From Bradyrhizobium sp. CCBAU 53351 (GTDB lineage Bacteria > Pseudomonadota > Alphaproteobacteria > Rhizobiales > Xanthobacteraceae): DNA of 64,000 bases. Position numbers and translations under genes: made by a program. The notes under the pieces are model-generated. The model made no database searches. It was not told the DNA's origin and worked only from the letters and a program-made list of their open reading frames with translations. Each line of letters starts with the position of its first letter. Position 1 is the stretch's first letter. Of the stretch, positions 53,529 through 62,171 are shown one piece after another. Where the stretch lies: assembly GCF_015291745.1 (NCBI RefSeq), contig NZ_CP030059.1:2879501-2943500 (forward strand), in the 5' to 3' direction.

Positions 53529-56500
53529 CTAGCGCACTGACGATCGCGTCCGTGCGATCGTTTCTCGGATACCGGTCCACGCTGGCTTGTCTGGCGCAAA
53601 CTGCTTGCGCAGGAAGGTGGCGAGCTCCTCGATCTGCGTGTCGCTCATGCTGTTCCTGAAGGCCGGCATGTAGCCGAGATCGCTGGAGACTGGCTCGGTG
53701 ATGCCGTGCAGGATCACCTGCACGAGATTGTCCGCCTTCGTGCTGTGAATGTTGCTATTGAGTGCGAGCGAGGGGCGGCTGCCGAACAACGGGAGGCCGC
53801 CGACTTCGTGGCACACCGCGCAGGCGCCCTGATAGATGCGCGCGCCGGCGGTCGAGGCGACGGTGACCTGCGTTGCGCTCTCGAGCTTCCCTGCAAGAGC
53901 AGGCGCATCGGCCACGGCGTCGTTAAAGGAATTGAGATAGACCGCCATTGCACGGATGTCCTGATCTGGCAGGGCCTTGAGGTCCCTGACTACAGGCGCC
54001 ATCGGGCCGGCGGCGACGCCGTGATAGCGCGAATGGCCGGTCCGCAGATAGGCGAAGAGGTCGTCCTCGCTCCATGGGATCGGCGCGTGGGACAGCGCGG
54101 TCAGCGGCGGCGCCTCCCAGCCTTCGGCAAAGCCGCCGGCGAGATAGGCATTGCGCTGCTCGGCGCCGAGCGCGTTGCGCGGCGAATGGCAGCCGCTGCA
54201 ATGGCCGAGGCTCTCGATCAGGTACGCGCCGCGGTTCCAAGCTTCCGATTTGGTAGGGTCGGGTTCAAAAACTTTGCTCTGATGGAAGAGCGCATTCCAC
54301 CCCGCGAGTAGCGGGCGGAGATTGAACGGGAAGGCGAGCTCATTCGCCGGCGGGGTCGCGCGCACCGCAGGCTGTGCCATCAGATAGGCGTAGAGCGCCT
54401 GCATGTCGGCATCGGCAGTCTTGGCGAAATGCGTGTAGGGAAAGGCGGGATAGAGCTGTCGTCCGTCGCGATGCAAGCCATCGCGCATCGCGCGCTCGAA
54501 GGCGGGATAGGACCATGCGCCGATGCCGGTCTCGACGTCGGGCGTGATGTTGGTGCTGTAGATCGTGCCGAATGGCGTCTCCAGGGCGCGGCCGCCGGCG
54601 TTGAGCACGCCCTTGAGGCTGGTGTGGCACTCCGCGCAATTGCCGAGCGCGGCAAGCTGCTCGCCGCGGGCGATCGTCGCTGTGGAATAGACTGAGGCAT
54701 CCGGCCGTGTGATCGGCGCGATGGCGCGGCCGGGCAGCAGGGCTGCGCCGATGCCGATCGCGGCGGTGCAGACGGCTGCGATCGTCGCGAAGACGCCGGC
54801 GCGTCTGGCGACGGGATTCTCCCAGATCCGCGACGGTTTTGCCGCGGCGGGTGCGGGCAGGGCCTGCGCCACCGGCGCTGCCTCACCGTACAACCCCTTC
54901 AAGATGCGTTCCGGCGTGAACGGCGGCTCGCGAAAGCGCACGCCGGTGGCATCGAAGATCGCATTCGCAATCGCCGCCGCACTCGGCACCGAGGCGGACT
55001 CGCCGACGCCGAGCGGCGGCTGGTCCTGACGCGGCAGCATCAAGACGTCGATCTTGGGCACGTCGGGGAAGGGGATGATCGGATAGGCGCCCCATTCCCG
55101 CGCTGCCACGGCGCCGCGCTCGAACGAAACCTCCTCCATCAGCGCGCGGCTGGTGGACTGGATGACGTTGCCGTGGATCTGGTGGCGCACGCCTTCCGGG
55201 TTGATCATCAGGCCGGAATCCTGTCCCGCGACAACGCGGGTGACGCTCACGTCGCCCGTCGTCTTGTTCACGGCAACGTCGGTGACCCAGGCCGACCACG
55301 CCGCGCCATAGCCGGGAAATTTGCTGTGGACATAGAGCGCATAGGCAAAGCCGCGCCCATGCACGATTTCGCCGTCCTTTTCCTCGCGCACCGGTCGCGG
55401 TTTCCAACCGGCGCGCTCGGCGACCGCGTTGACCAGATCGACAGCGCGCGAGTCCTTCAGATAGCGCAGGCGATATTCGATGGGGTCAACGCCGGCCTCG
55501 GTGGCGGCCTCGTCGATGTAGGATTCGTGCGCAAAAGTGTTCGGCAGCGCGGAGACGCCGCGAAACCAGGACGCGCGCACGATCGGCGCCATGTCGTGGG
55601 CGACGACGCGCATGTGGTCGTAATCGTAAGGCGGGATCGCGGTGCGGTCGCCCATCTGCAGCACCGCGGGATCCGGAGAGATCCGTCCCGTCAGCAGCAG
55701 CGCCAGCGTCGGCGCGGCGTTCGAAGGATAGCGCGTGGCGAGGTCGTAGCCGGCAATGCTGCCGTCCGCATTCAGCCCGCCATTGACGTCGATGAGCTGG
55801 GCGGTGCCCTTTGGCTCCCAAGCGTGTTCTTGCTCGCGCGTCAGCTGCACGCGCACGGGGCGTCCCACCGCACGAGACAGCAGCAGCGCGTCGGCCGTGA
55901 CGTCGTCGGCACAGTTGCGGCCGTAGCAGCCGGCGGCCTCCAGGCGGATGACGTCGATCTCGCTCTCGGGCCGCTCGATCAGCAGCGCAAGGTCGCTGCG
56001 CAGCATGTGCGGATTCTGCGTGCCCGACCAGACCCGGATATTGCCATCCCTGAAATCGGCGACCGCGCAGGACGGGCCGATCGAGGCGTGCATCTGGTAC
56101 GGCCAGACGTAGGTGCGCTGCATCGGCTTGGCCGCACCCGAGATCGCGGCATCGACATCGCCCTTGTCGATCAGCGTGCGCGGCGTCGATGGATTGGCGC
56201 GCAGCGCGGTCTCGACGTCGGACAGATCGGTGAGGGCGGGCGTCCGCTTCCAGCTCACCTTGAGCTGCTCCGCCGCGCGGATCGCATTCTCCTCGCGCTC
56301 GGCGACGACGCCGACGAAATCGCCGATGCTCACCACGGCGACGATGCCGGGGATGTCGCGGACCGATGCTTCGTCGACCGCGATCAGGCTGGTGCCGACG
56401 AACGGCCCGGCATCGACCCCGGAATAGGGCGGTCGCACCACGCGGCCGTGCAGCATGCCCGGCACGCGGATGTCGTGCACGAAGGTCAACCCGCCTGTGG

Positions 56501-57050
56501 CCTTGGCCGGCAGATCGACGCGCGGCGTCGACTGACCGACGATCGTGTAGTTGCCGACGGGTTTGACCGTGACGTCGTCGGCAAGCTCGAGCCTGATCTC
56601 GTCGCCACCGATCAGTTCGCCATAGCTGACGCTGCGGTTGTCGTGCCCGCGCACGAGGCCGTCTTCGATCCTGAGGTCAGTCGCGGGAAGTTCGAGCCGC
56701 TCGGCCGCGCGCGCGATCAAAAACCGACGCGCCTGCGCTGCGGCCTTGCGCAGGGGCACGGCGGTGATCTGGATGGTCTCGCTCGCGATCGTCGCGCCCT
56801 GGTTCGGCACCAAAGCGGTGTCGCCGAGCACCACGACGACGCGCGCAAAGGAGACGTCGAGCTCTTCGGCGACGATCTGGCCGAGCGCGGTGCGTATGCC
56901 GGTGCCGAGATCGACATGACCGTTATAGGCCGTGACCGATCCGTCCGGGGTGATGCGGACGAAGGTCTCGGAGGTGACCTCGTCCACGGTGCGGACGACG
57001 ACGAGCGAACCGGGGGACTGCTCAGTCCCGTTCGAAACAGGGGAGGCCAT
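53529..57050 (-). CDS. nicB: NicB-like molybdopterin dehydrogenase with three cytochrome c domains
   Basis: A 1173-residue fusion. Residues about 1-720 are a xanthine-dehydrogenase-family molybdopterin subunit (ITPDGSVTAYNGHVDLGTGIRTALGQ-like start). A membrane anchor follows near residues 752-785, then three class I cytochrome c domains with CAECH near residue 804, CSGCH near 950 and CAVCH near 1075. This layout matches NicB of Pseudomonas putida nicotinate hydroxylase, which passes electrons to the respiratory chain. The ATG at 57050 overlaps the nicA stop by one base (TGATG); upstream extension is a shadow of nicA. Confidence 0.88.
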   Translation of the reverse strand: MASPVSNGTEQSPGSLVVVRTVDEVTSETFVRITPDGSVTAYNGHVDLGTGIRTALGQIVAEELDVSFARVVVVLGDTALVPNQGATIASETIQITAVPLRKAAAQARRFLIARAAERLELPATDLRIEDGLVRGHDNRSVSYGELIGGDEIRLELADDVTVKPVGNYTIVGQSTPRVDLPAKATGGLTFVHDIRVPGMLHGRVVRPPYSGVDAGPFVGTSLIAVDEASVRDIPGIVAVVSIGDFVGVVAEREENAIRAAEQLKVSWKRTPALTDLSDVETALRANPSTPRTLIDKGDVDAAISGAAKPMQRTYVWPYQMHASIGPSCAVADFRDGNIRVWSGTQNPHMLRSDLALLIERPESEIDVIRLEAAGCYGRNCADDVTADALLLSRAVGRPVRVQLTREQEHAWEPKGTAQLIDVNGGLNADGSIAGYDLATRYPSNAAPTLALLLTGRISPDPAVLQMGDRTAIPPYDYDHMRVVAHDMAPIVRASWFRGVSALPNTFAHESYIDEAATEAGVDPIEYRLRYLKDSRAVDLVNAVAERAGWKPRPVREEKDGEIVHGRGFAYALYVHSKFPGYGAAWSAWVTDVAVNKTTGDVSVTRVVAGQDSGLMINPEGVRHQIHGNVIQSTSRALMEEVSFERGAVAAREWGAYPIIPFPDVPKIDVLMLPRQDQPPLGVGESASVPSAAAIANAIFDATGVRFREPPFTPERILKGLYGEAAPVAQALPAPAAAKPSRIWENPVARRAGVFATIAAVCTAAIGIGAALLPGRAIAPITRPDASVYSTATIARGEQLAALGNCAECHTSLKGVLNAGGRALETPFGTIYSTNITPDVETGIGAWSYPAFERAMRDGLHRDGRQLYPAFPYTHFAKTADADMQALYAYLMAQPAVRATPPANELAFPFNLRPLLAGWNALFHQSKVFEPDPTKSEAWNRGAYLIESLGHCSGCHSPRNALGAEQRNAYLAGGFAEGWEAPPLTALSHAPIPWSEDDLFAYLRTGHSRYHGVAAGPMAPVVRDLKALPDQDIRAMAVYLNSFNDAVADAPALAGKLESATQVTVASTAGARIYQGACAVCHEVGGLPLFGSRPSLALNSNIHSTKADNLVQVILHGITEPVSSDLGYMPAFRNSMSDTQIEELATFLRKQFAPDKPAWTGIRETIARTRSSVR

Positions 57051-57538
57051 CAATCCGCGGCCTCGGTGAGCTCGCCCGATGCGCGCATCACGGCGCGCAG
57101 GATTTCGACATGGGTGCCGCAGCGGCAGAGATTGTAGCGCAACGCCGCCAGTGCCTCCTGTTCGGTCGGCCGCGGGTTGATCGCGAGCAACGCCTTGGTG
57201 GTCATGATCATGCCGTTGAGACAGTAGCCGCATTGCGCGGCCTGCTCGTCGATAAAGGCCTGCTGCACGACATCGGGCTTGTCGCGCGTGCCTAGCCCTT
57301 CGAGCGTCACGATGTCGCGGCCCGCGCAGCCGCTGACGGGAATCACGCAGGAGCGTGCCGCCGCGCCGTCGATCAGGACGGTGCAGGTGCCGCATTCGCC
57401 GAGGCCGCATCCGTATTTCGGGCCATTGAGTGCGAGATCGTTGCGCAGCACGTAGAGCAGCGGCGTCTCCGGCGCCGCGGCGATCTCGTGGATCCCACCG
57501 TTCACGGTGAGGCGGATCGGTGTCTGCGTCATCCTCAT
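57050..57538 (-). CDS. nicA: NicA-like 2Fe-2S subunit
   Basis: A 162-residue iron-sulfur subunit of a molybdenum hydroxylase. The first 2Fe-2S cluster uses the cysteines in GCGLGECGTCTVLIDG and ARSC; the second uses CGYCLNGM and CRCG. NicA carries electrons between the molybdopterin site and the NicB hemes. It starts MRMTQTPIRLTVNGG at 57538; the ATG two codons on is an alternative. Its stop overlaps the nicB start, so the two are co-translated. A TTTGTACACAAA palindrome lies about 55 bases upstream. Confidence 0.9.
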   Translation of the reverse strand: MRMTQTPIRLTVNGGIHEIAAAPETPLLYVLRNDLALNGPKYGCGLGECGTCTVLIDGAAARSCVIPVSGCAGRDIVTLEGLGTRDKPDVVQQAFIDEQAAQCGYCLNGMIMTTKALLAINPRPTEQEALAALRYNLCRCGTHVEILRAVMRASGELTEAAD

Positions 57539-57585
57539 TCTCAGGCTCGCGGCAAATTGCTGCCAAATCTCGACCGCGACGATAC

Positions 57586-57601
57586 CGTTTGTACACAAAC
57601 G
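57586..57601. promoter_or_regulatory. Operator-like palindrome before nicA
   Basis: CGTTTGT, two bases AC, then ACAAACG; the core TTTGTACACAAA fits the consensus TTYGTAYACRAA. It is 48 bases upstream of nicA. The sister site at 57741 fits the same consensus. GntR-family regulators bind sites of the T-GT...AC-A type. Confidence 0.6.
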
Positions 57602-57740
57602 TGCAAGCCGTGCATGCCGCACTGCAGCGCGCTGCCTTCTTTGTGGACAGGTCGGATAGGCAAATGAGGTTTTATGCGGCAGCCGTATCTTTTGCACTGC
57701 ACCGCCGCTTGACAGCTCCCGGGGACCGCGCGCAACATTG

Positions 57741-57752
57741 TTCGTATACGAA
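57741..57752. promoter_or_regulatory. Operator-like palindrome before the reductase operon
   Basis: TTCGTATACGAA is a perfect 12-base palindrome, 30 bases before the reductase start codon. It fits the same TTYGTAYACRAA consensus as the site in front of nicA, 153 bases away centre to centre, so one regulator probably controls both units. Confidence 0.6.
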
Positions 57753-57782
57753 TGATAACCGCCTCGATCCGCAGGCTCGCAC

Positions 57783-59240
57783 ATGCTGACTGAACCGACG
57801 AGCGTTGTTGCCGACAAGATCCGCTGCGATGCGTGTCCGGTGATGTGCTACATCAAGCCGGGCGCGGCGGGTGCCTGCGACCGCTATGCCAATCACGAGG
57901 GCAAGCTCGTCCGGGTGGATCCGCACGTGATCCTGGAGCGCACCGTCTCGCATGGCGGCAAGCTGGTCCCGTTCAGCCGCACGGAAGATTGGGACGGCAA
58001 GATCGTCCACGAACCTTCAACCTTCGTGACGGCGATCGGGGCAGGCACGACCTATCCCGATTACAAGCCGGCGCCGTTCATCGTCTCTGCGGAGGTCGAC
58101 GGCGTCGATATGGTGACCGTCGTCACCGAGGGCATCTTCTCCTATTGCGGCATCAAGGTGAAGATCGACACCGACCGCTATCTCGGCCCGGAAACCGCGA
58201 CGGTGCGCGCGCAGGGCGAAGCGGTCGGTCACGTCACCACCAGTGAATACGGCTCGCAGATGCTGTCGCTGGGCGGCGTGCATCACCTCACCGGCGGCTC
58301 CAAGAAGGAGGGCCGCGTCACCTGCGACACGCTGATGGACCTCGCCAATTGCAAGGCGGTGGAGCTTACCATCGACGGCGGCGCGAGCGTGGTGGTGCAG
58401 GCCGGCCAGGCGCCGATCGTCAACGGCGTGAAGGAAGAGCGCATGCGCGTCGGATGCGGCTCGGCGACGATCGGCATGTTCGCAAAACAATGGCACGGCA
58501 AGGTCGACGAGGTCGTCGTGGTCGACGACCACATCACCGGCGTGCTGAGCGAGCACCAGGCCGGCAAGCTGCTCGATATCGCCGATACCGGCATCAAGAT
58601 GAAGGGCCGCCGCTCGACGCCCGGCCGCTATTTCCAGGTCGCCGATCCCGGCACGGGCTGGGGCGGCACCAACATTTCCGATCCGCTGGCGATCCTCGGG
58701 CCGTTCGATGCCAAGGAGGCAAGACCCGGCCTCTCCATGCTGATGGTCTCCACCACCGGCGAGCACTCGTCCTATTACGTGCTCGACGAGACCTTGAAGC
58801 CGGTCGAAACCGAAATGCCTGATGATCTGAAGTTCTCGGTCGAGCGCATCCAGGAGAATTGCGAACCGGCGTTGTGCACGGTGCTGTTCATGGCGGGCGC
58901 CGGTGGATCCTTGCGCGCCGGCGTCACCGACAATCCGGTGCGGCTGACGCGCTCGGTGAAGGACGCGCTGACCCGCGTCACCAGCGGCGGCGCGCCTGTT
59001 TATGTCTGGCCCGGCGGCGGCATCACCTACATGGTCGACGTGACGCAGATGCCCGCCGGCGCGTTCGGCTACGTGCCGACGCCGGCGCTGGTCGCGCCGA
59101 TCGAGTTCACGATGAAGCTGTCCGACTATGCCGCGCTCGGCGGTCACATGGATTACGTGAAGCCGCTGTCCGAGGTGCAGAACGGCGACGACGTCCGCCA
59201 GCTGCCTTGGCAGAACCCGATCCCGGGACCTCGGGCATGA
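57783..59240 (+). CDS. 6-hydroxynicotinate reductase-like Fe-S protein
   Basis: A 485-residue protein. Cys15, Cys18, Cys22 and Cys32 (RCDACPVMCYIKPGAAGAC) form a probable 4Fe-4S site at the N-terminus. The rest lacks a flavin motif I can name; GSQMLSLGGVHHLTGGSKKEG and FMAGAGGSLRAGVTDNP are distinctive. It matches the family annotated as 6-hydroxynicotinate reductase, which reduces the pyridine ring after NicA/NicB-type hydroxylation. Its divergence from nicAB fits this. The stop overlaps the next start (ATGA). Confidence 0.78.
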   Translation: MLTEPTSVVADKIRCDACPVMCYIKPGAAGACDRYANHEGKLVRVDPHVILERTVSHGGKLVPFSRTEDWDGKIVHEPSTFVTAIGAGTTYPDYKPAPFIVSAEVDGVDMVTVVTEGIFSYCGIKVKIDTDRYLGPETATVRAQGEAVGHVTTSEYGSQMLSLGGVHHLTGGSKKEGRVTCDTLMDLANCKAVELTIDGGASVVVQAGQAPIVNGVKEERMRVGCGSATIGMFAKQWHGKVDEVVVVDDHITGVLSEHQAGKLLDIADTGIKMKGRRSTPGRYFQVADPGTGWGGTNISDPLAILGPFDAKEARPGLSMLMVSTTGEHSSYYVLDETLKPVETEMPDDLKFSVERIQENCEPALCTVLFMAGAGGSLRAGVTDNPVRLTRSVKDALTRVTSGGAPVYVWPGGGITYMVDVTQMPAGAFGYVPTPALVAPIEFTMKLSDYAALGGHMDYVKPLSEVQNGDDVRQLPWQNPIPGPRA

Positions 59241-60133
59241 CAAGGCTCCCGCAAATCGCATTGCTGTCTGATGGCCGGCGGCTGCATTTGCAGGATGGAC
59301 CGATCGACCTGATCATTGAGGGGAGGGGGCCTGCGGATGCGGTGCGCGCGGCTTACGAGGCGGCGGCGCAGCGGTCCACGGGCCTGCTCGACGAGCTCTG
59401 CGCGGAGCTGCCGCAGCTGCGTGCTGCGGCCGCGGCGCGGACCTCGCTGAGGGGCGTGGTGGCGCGCCGGATGCACGCCGCGGTCGCGCCCTTTGCCGTT
59501 GATGGCTTCATCACGCCGATGGCTGCCGTTGCCGGCAGTGTGGCGGAGGAGATCTTGGGTGCCATGCTGGGCGCGGCAACGCTCGATCAGGCCTATGTCA
59601 ACAATGGCGGCGACATCGCACTTCATCTCGGCAAAGGCGAGCATTTTTCGATTGGGCTGATGGATCGTCCCGATCGTGATGGCGTGATGCGGGCCATGAG
59701 GGTGGATGCGGACGACCCGGTTCGGGGCGTTGCGACCAGCGGGCGTCACGGCCGCAGTTTTTCGCTCGGGATTGCCGACGCGGTGACGGTGCTGGCGGCG
59801 ACGGCATCGCAAGCCGATGCGGCGGCGACCGTCATCGCCAATGCCGTGGATCTGCCGGGACATCCTGCCATTGTCAGGCAACCGGCCTGCGAGCTTCAGC
59901 CCGATAGCGATCTCGGTGCGCGCCTCGTCACCCGACATGTCGGTGAGTTGTCACAGAATGAGATCGCCGCTGCCCTCGACTCTGGCGCGGAATGTGCACG
60001 GCAATTGTTCGATCGCGGATTGATCGAGGGTGCCGTGTTGCAGCTTTGTGGTGATATGCTTGTCATCGGACCTAAGGATATAGAACAGCGACGATCGCGC
60101 CCGCTGGTGCTGGAGAACGCGGTCTGTGCCTGA
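59237..60133 (+). CDS. UPF0280-family protein
   Basis: A 298-residue protein of the UPF0280 group, related in fold to ApbE. The signatures are VDGFITPMAAVAGSVAEEIL near residue 92 and YVNNGGDIALHLGKGE, with GVATSGRHGRSFSLGIADAVTVLA later. ApbE itself flavinylates a Thr on partner proteins, but UPF0280 members have no proven activity. It overlaps the reductase gene by four bases and precedes the next gene by 15, so it most likely serves the same pathway, perhaps by modifying the reductase. Confidence 0.8.
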   Translation: MTRLPQIALLSDGRRLHLQDGPIDLIIEGRGPADAVRAAYEAAAQRSTGLLDELCAELPQLRAAAAARTSLRGVVARRMHAAVAPFAVDGFITPMAAVAGSVAEEILGAMLGAATLDQAYVNNGGDIALHLGKGEHFSIGLMDRPDRDGVMRAMRVDADDPVRGVATSGRHGRSFSLGIADAVTVLAATASQADAAATVIANAVDLPGHPAIVRQPACELQPDSDLGARLVTRHVGELSQNEIAAALDSGAECARQLFDRGLIEGAVLQLCGDMLVIGPKDIEQRRSRPLVLENAVCA

Positions 60134-60148
60134 GCAGGGAAGCGAAAC

Positions 60149-60733
60149 ATGAGCGCGATCATCCGCAAGATCGTCACCGTCGTCGAAGAGACGCAGATGG
60201 AGATGGGCCGCCAGGTCTCGCCGCCGACCCGGCGGGCCGCGGCGATCGCTGTGATCGAAAATCCCTTCGCCGGACGATATGTCGAGGATCTCTCGCCGCT
60301 GATCGCGATCGGCGAGGAGCTGGGGGAACTTCTATCGAAGCGCGCGGTGGCTGCGCTCGGCATCGATGGCGCGAAAGCGCAGAGCTATGGCAAGGCGGCC
60401 GCCGTCGGCGAGAACGGCGAGCTTGAGCACGCCGCCGCGATCCTTCATCCGAAAATGGGTGCGCCAGTACGCAAGGTTCTGAGCAAGGGCGCAGCGCTGA
60501 TCCCGTCGTCGAAGAAGCGCAGCGGGCCCGGTACGACGCTCGACATTCCGCTCGGGCACAAGGATGCTGCCTTCGTGCGCAGTCATTTCGATGGCATGGA
60601 AGTTCAGATCAATGATGCGCCGCGCGCCAACGAGATCATGGTCGCTGTTGCCGTCACCGACAGCGGGCGTCCATTGCCGCGCGTCGGTGGGCTCACGGTT
60701 GCGGAAGTGAAGGGCGAGGACGGTCTGAGATAG
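60149..60733 (+). CDS. Amino acid synthesis family protein (PF06684-like)
   Basis: A 194-residue protein with the fold of the amino-acid-synthesis family (BB2672-like). It begins MSAIIRKIVTVVEETQMEMGR; the conserved IENPFAGRYVEDLSPLI and GKAAAVGENGELEHAAAILHPKMG follow, then SSKKRSGPGTTLDIPLGHK. The family name is a weak label and no reaction is established; association with ring-cleaving pathways suggests a hydrolase or isomerase acting on the reduced ring. It lies 15 bases after the UPF0280 gene. Confidence 0.8.
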   Translation: MSAIIRKIVTVVEETQMEMGRQVSPPTRRAAAIAVIENPFAGRYVEDLSPLIAIGEELGELLSKRAVAALGIDGAKAQSYGKAAAVGENGELEHAAAILHPKMGAPVRKVLSKGAALIPSSKKRSGPGTTLDIPLGHKDAAFVRSHFDGMEVQINDAPRANEIMVAVAVTDSGRPLPRVGGLTVAEVKGEDGLR

Positions 60734-60809
60734 GATTTGAACCGGGGAGGTGGCACAGCTTTCCCGACAAGACACGCTGAAGACGTAGAGTTCAAAACTG
60801 GAGGTTGGG

Positions 60810-62012
60810 ATGCGAGCGAGAAACACTTTTGTAGGCGCGGCCTTCGCGCTTCTGGCGGGCGGTATGGCTCATTCGGCCCTGGCGCAGGACATCAAGATCG
60901 GCGAGATCAACAGCTATTCGCTGCTGCCGGCGTTCACCGAGCCCTATCGCAAGGGCTGGCAGCTCGCGGTCGAGGAGGTCAACGCGGCCGGCGGCATCAA
61001 CGGCAAGAAGCTCGTCGTCATCTCCAAGGACGACGGCGGCAAGCCCGCGGATGCGCAGACTGCGGCGAACGAGCTGGTGTCGAGCGAGGGTGTCGCGATG
61101 CTCGCCGGCACGTTCCTGTCGAACATTGGTCTTGCCGTCAGCGACTTCGCGAACCAGAAGAAGGTGTTCTTCCTCGCGGCCGAGCCGCTGACCGACGCCA
61201 TCACATGGTCGAAGGGCAACAAATACACCTTCCGCCTGCGCCCATCCAACTACATGCAAGCGGCGATGCTGGTCGAGGCCGCCGCCAAGCTGCCCGCCAA
61301 GCGCTGGGCGACGATCGCGCCGAACTATGAATATGGCCAGTCGGCGGTCGCGGTGTTCAAGAAGCTGATGTCGGAGAAGCGCCCCGATATCCAGTGGGTC
61401 GACGAGCAGTGGCCGCCGCAGGGCAAGATCGATGCGGGCCCGGTGGTGCAGGCCGTTGCCGCCGCCAATCCCGAGGCGATCCTCAACGTCACCTTCGGTG
61501 CCGACCTCGTCAAGCTCGTGCGTGAAGGCAACACCCGTGGTCTGTTCAAGGGGCGCGAGGTCGTCTCGTTCCTGACCGGCGAGCCCGAATATCTCGACCC
61601 GCTCAAGGACGAGACGCCGGAGGGCTGGATCGTTACCGGCTATCCCTGGTACTCGATCAAGACCCCCGAGCATGATGCGTTCCTGAAGGCCTACCAGGCC
61701 AAGTACAACGACTATCCGCGCCTCGGCTCGATCGTCGGCTACCAGACCATCAAGTCGGCGGCTGCGATCCTCGCAAAGGCCGGCTCGAGCGATCCGGAGA
61801 AGCTGATTGCCGCGGCGGAAGGCCTCTCCGTGCCGTCGCCGTTCGGCGAGATCACCTTCCGCAAGATCGACCATCAGTCGACGCTCGGTGCCTATGTCGG
61901 CAAGACCGCGCTGAAGGACGGCAAGGGGGTGATGGTGGAATCTGCCTACAAGAAGGGCGCGGACTACCTGCCTGGCGATGCCGAAGTCGCGAAGCTTCGC
62001 CCGAAGGACTGA
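60810..62012 (+). CDS. Liv-type ABC transporter substrate-binding protein
   Basis: A 400-residue periplasmic binding protein with a signal peptide ending Ser-Ala-Leu-Ala-Gln near residue 26 and the fold typical of LivJ/LivK. IGEINSYSLLPAFTEPYRKGW and AAGGINGKKLVVISKDDGG are family segments. Many such proteins bind aromatic or heterocyclic acids, so a nicotinate-like ligand is likely from context. The ATG follows TGGAGGTTGGG. It lies 76 bases after the amino-acid-synthesis-family gene and before the permease. Confidence 0.88.
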   Translation: MRARNTFVGAAFALLAGGMAHSALAQDIKIGEINSYSLLPAFTEPYRKGWQLAVEEVNAAGGINGKKLVVISKDDGGKPADAQTAANELVSSEGVAMLAGTFLSNIGLAVSDFANQKKVFFLAAEPLTDAITWSKGNKYTFRLRPSNYMQAAMLVEAAAKLPAKRWATIAPNYEYGQSAVAVFKKLMSEKRPDIQWVDEQWPPQGKIDAGPVVQAVAAANPEAILNVTFGADLVKLVREGNTRGLFKGREVVSFLTGEPEYLDPLKDETPEGWIVTGYPWYSIKTPEHDAFLKAYQAKYNDYPRLGSIVGYQTIKSAAAILAKAGSSDPEKLIAAAEGLSVPSPFGEITFRKIDHQSTLGAYVGKTALKDGKGVMVESAYKKGADYLPGDAEVAKLRPKD

Positions 62013-62036
62013 GGAGTTGTTTCGACCTCCGCTGCC

Positions 62037-62124
62037 GTAGGGTGGGTTAGCCAAAGGCTAACCCACCGCCTTCGGCGCCACACGAGAAAAGAGGGGCGGG
62101 TTACGCGTCGCTAACCCGCCCTAC
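62037..62124. repeat. Double hairpin repeat between binding protein and permease genes
   Basis: GGTGGGTTAGCC, three bases AAA, then GGCTAACCCACC at 62041-62067 is a perfect 12-base-pair hairpin. A second stem, GGGCGGGTTA at 62094-62103 and TAACCCGCCC at 62112-62121, follows, and GTAGGG/CCCTAC bound the whole. It sits inside the operon, where it could stop 3' decay and favour expression of the binding protein over the permease. Confidence 0.7.
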
Positions 62125-62171
62125 AAGGTCCGCGCTTGCCGCGGCATCGCACGAACCAACCCGGACCGCCG

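Noticed and set aside
57051..57596. N-terminal extension of the large molybdopterin/cytochrome frame across the nicA region
   Set aside because: The extra residues are Arg-rich and featureless and overlie the well-supported 2Fe-2S gene in another frame. The TGATG overlap gives the true start at 57050.
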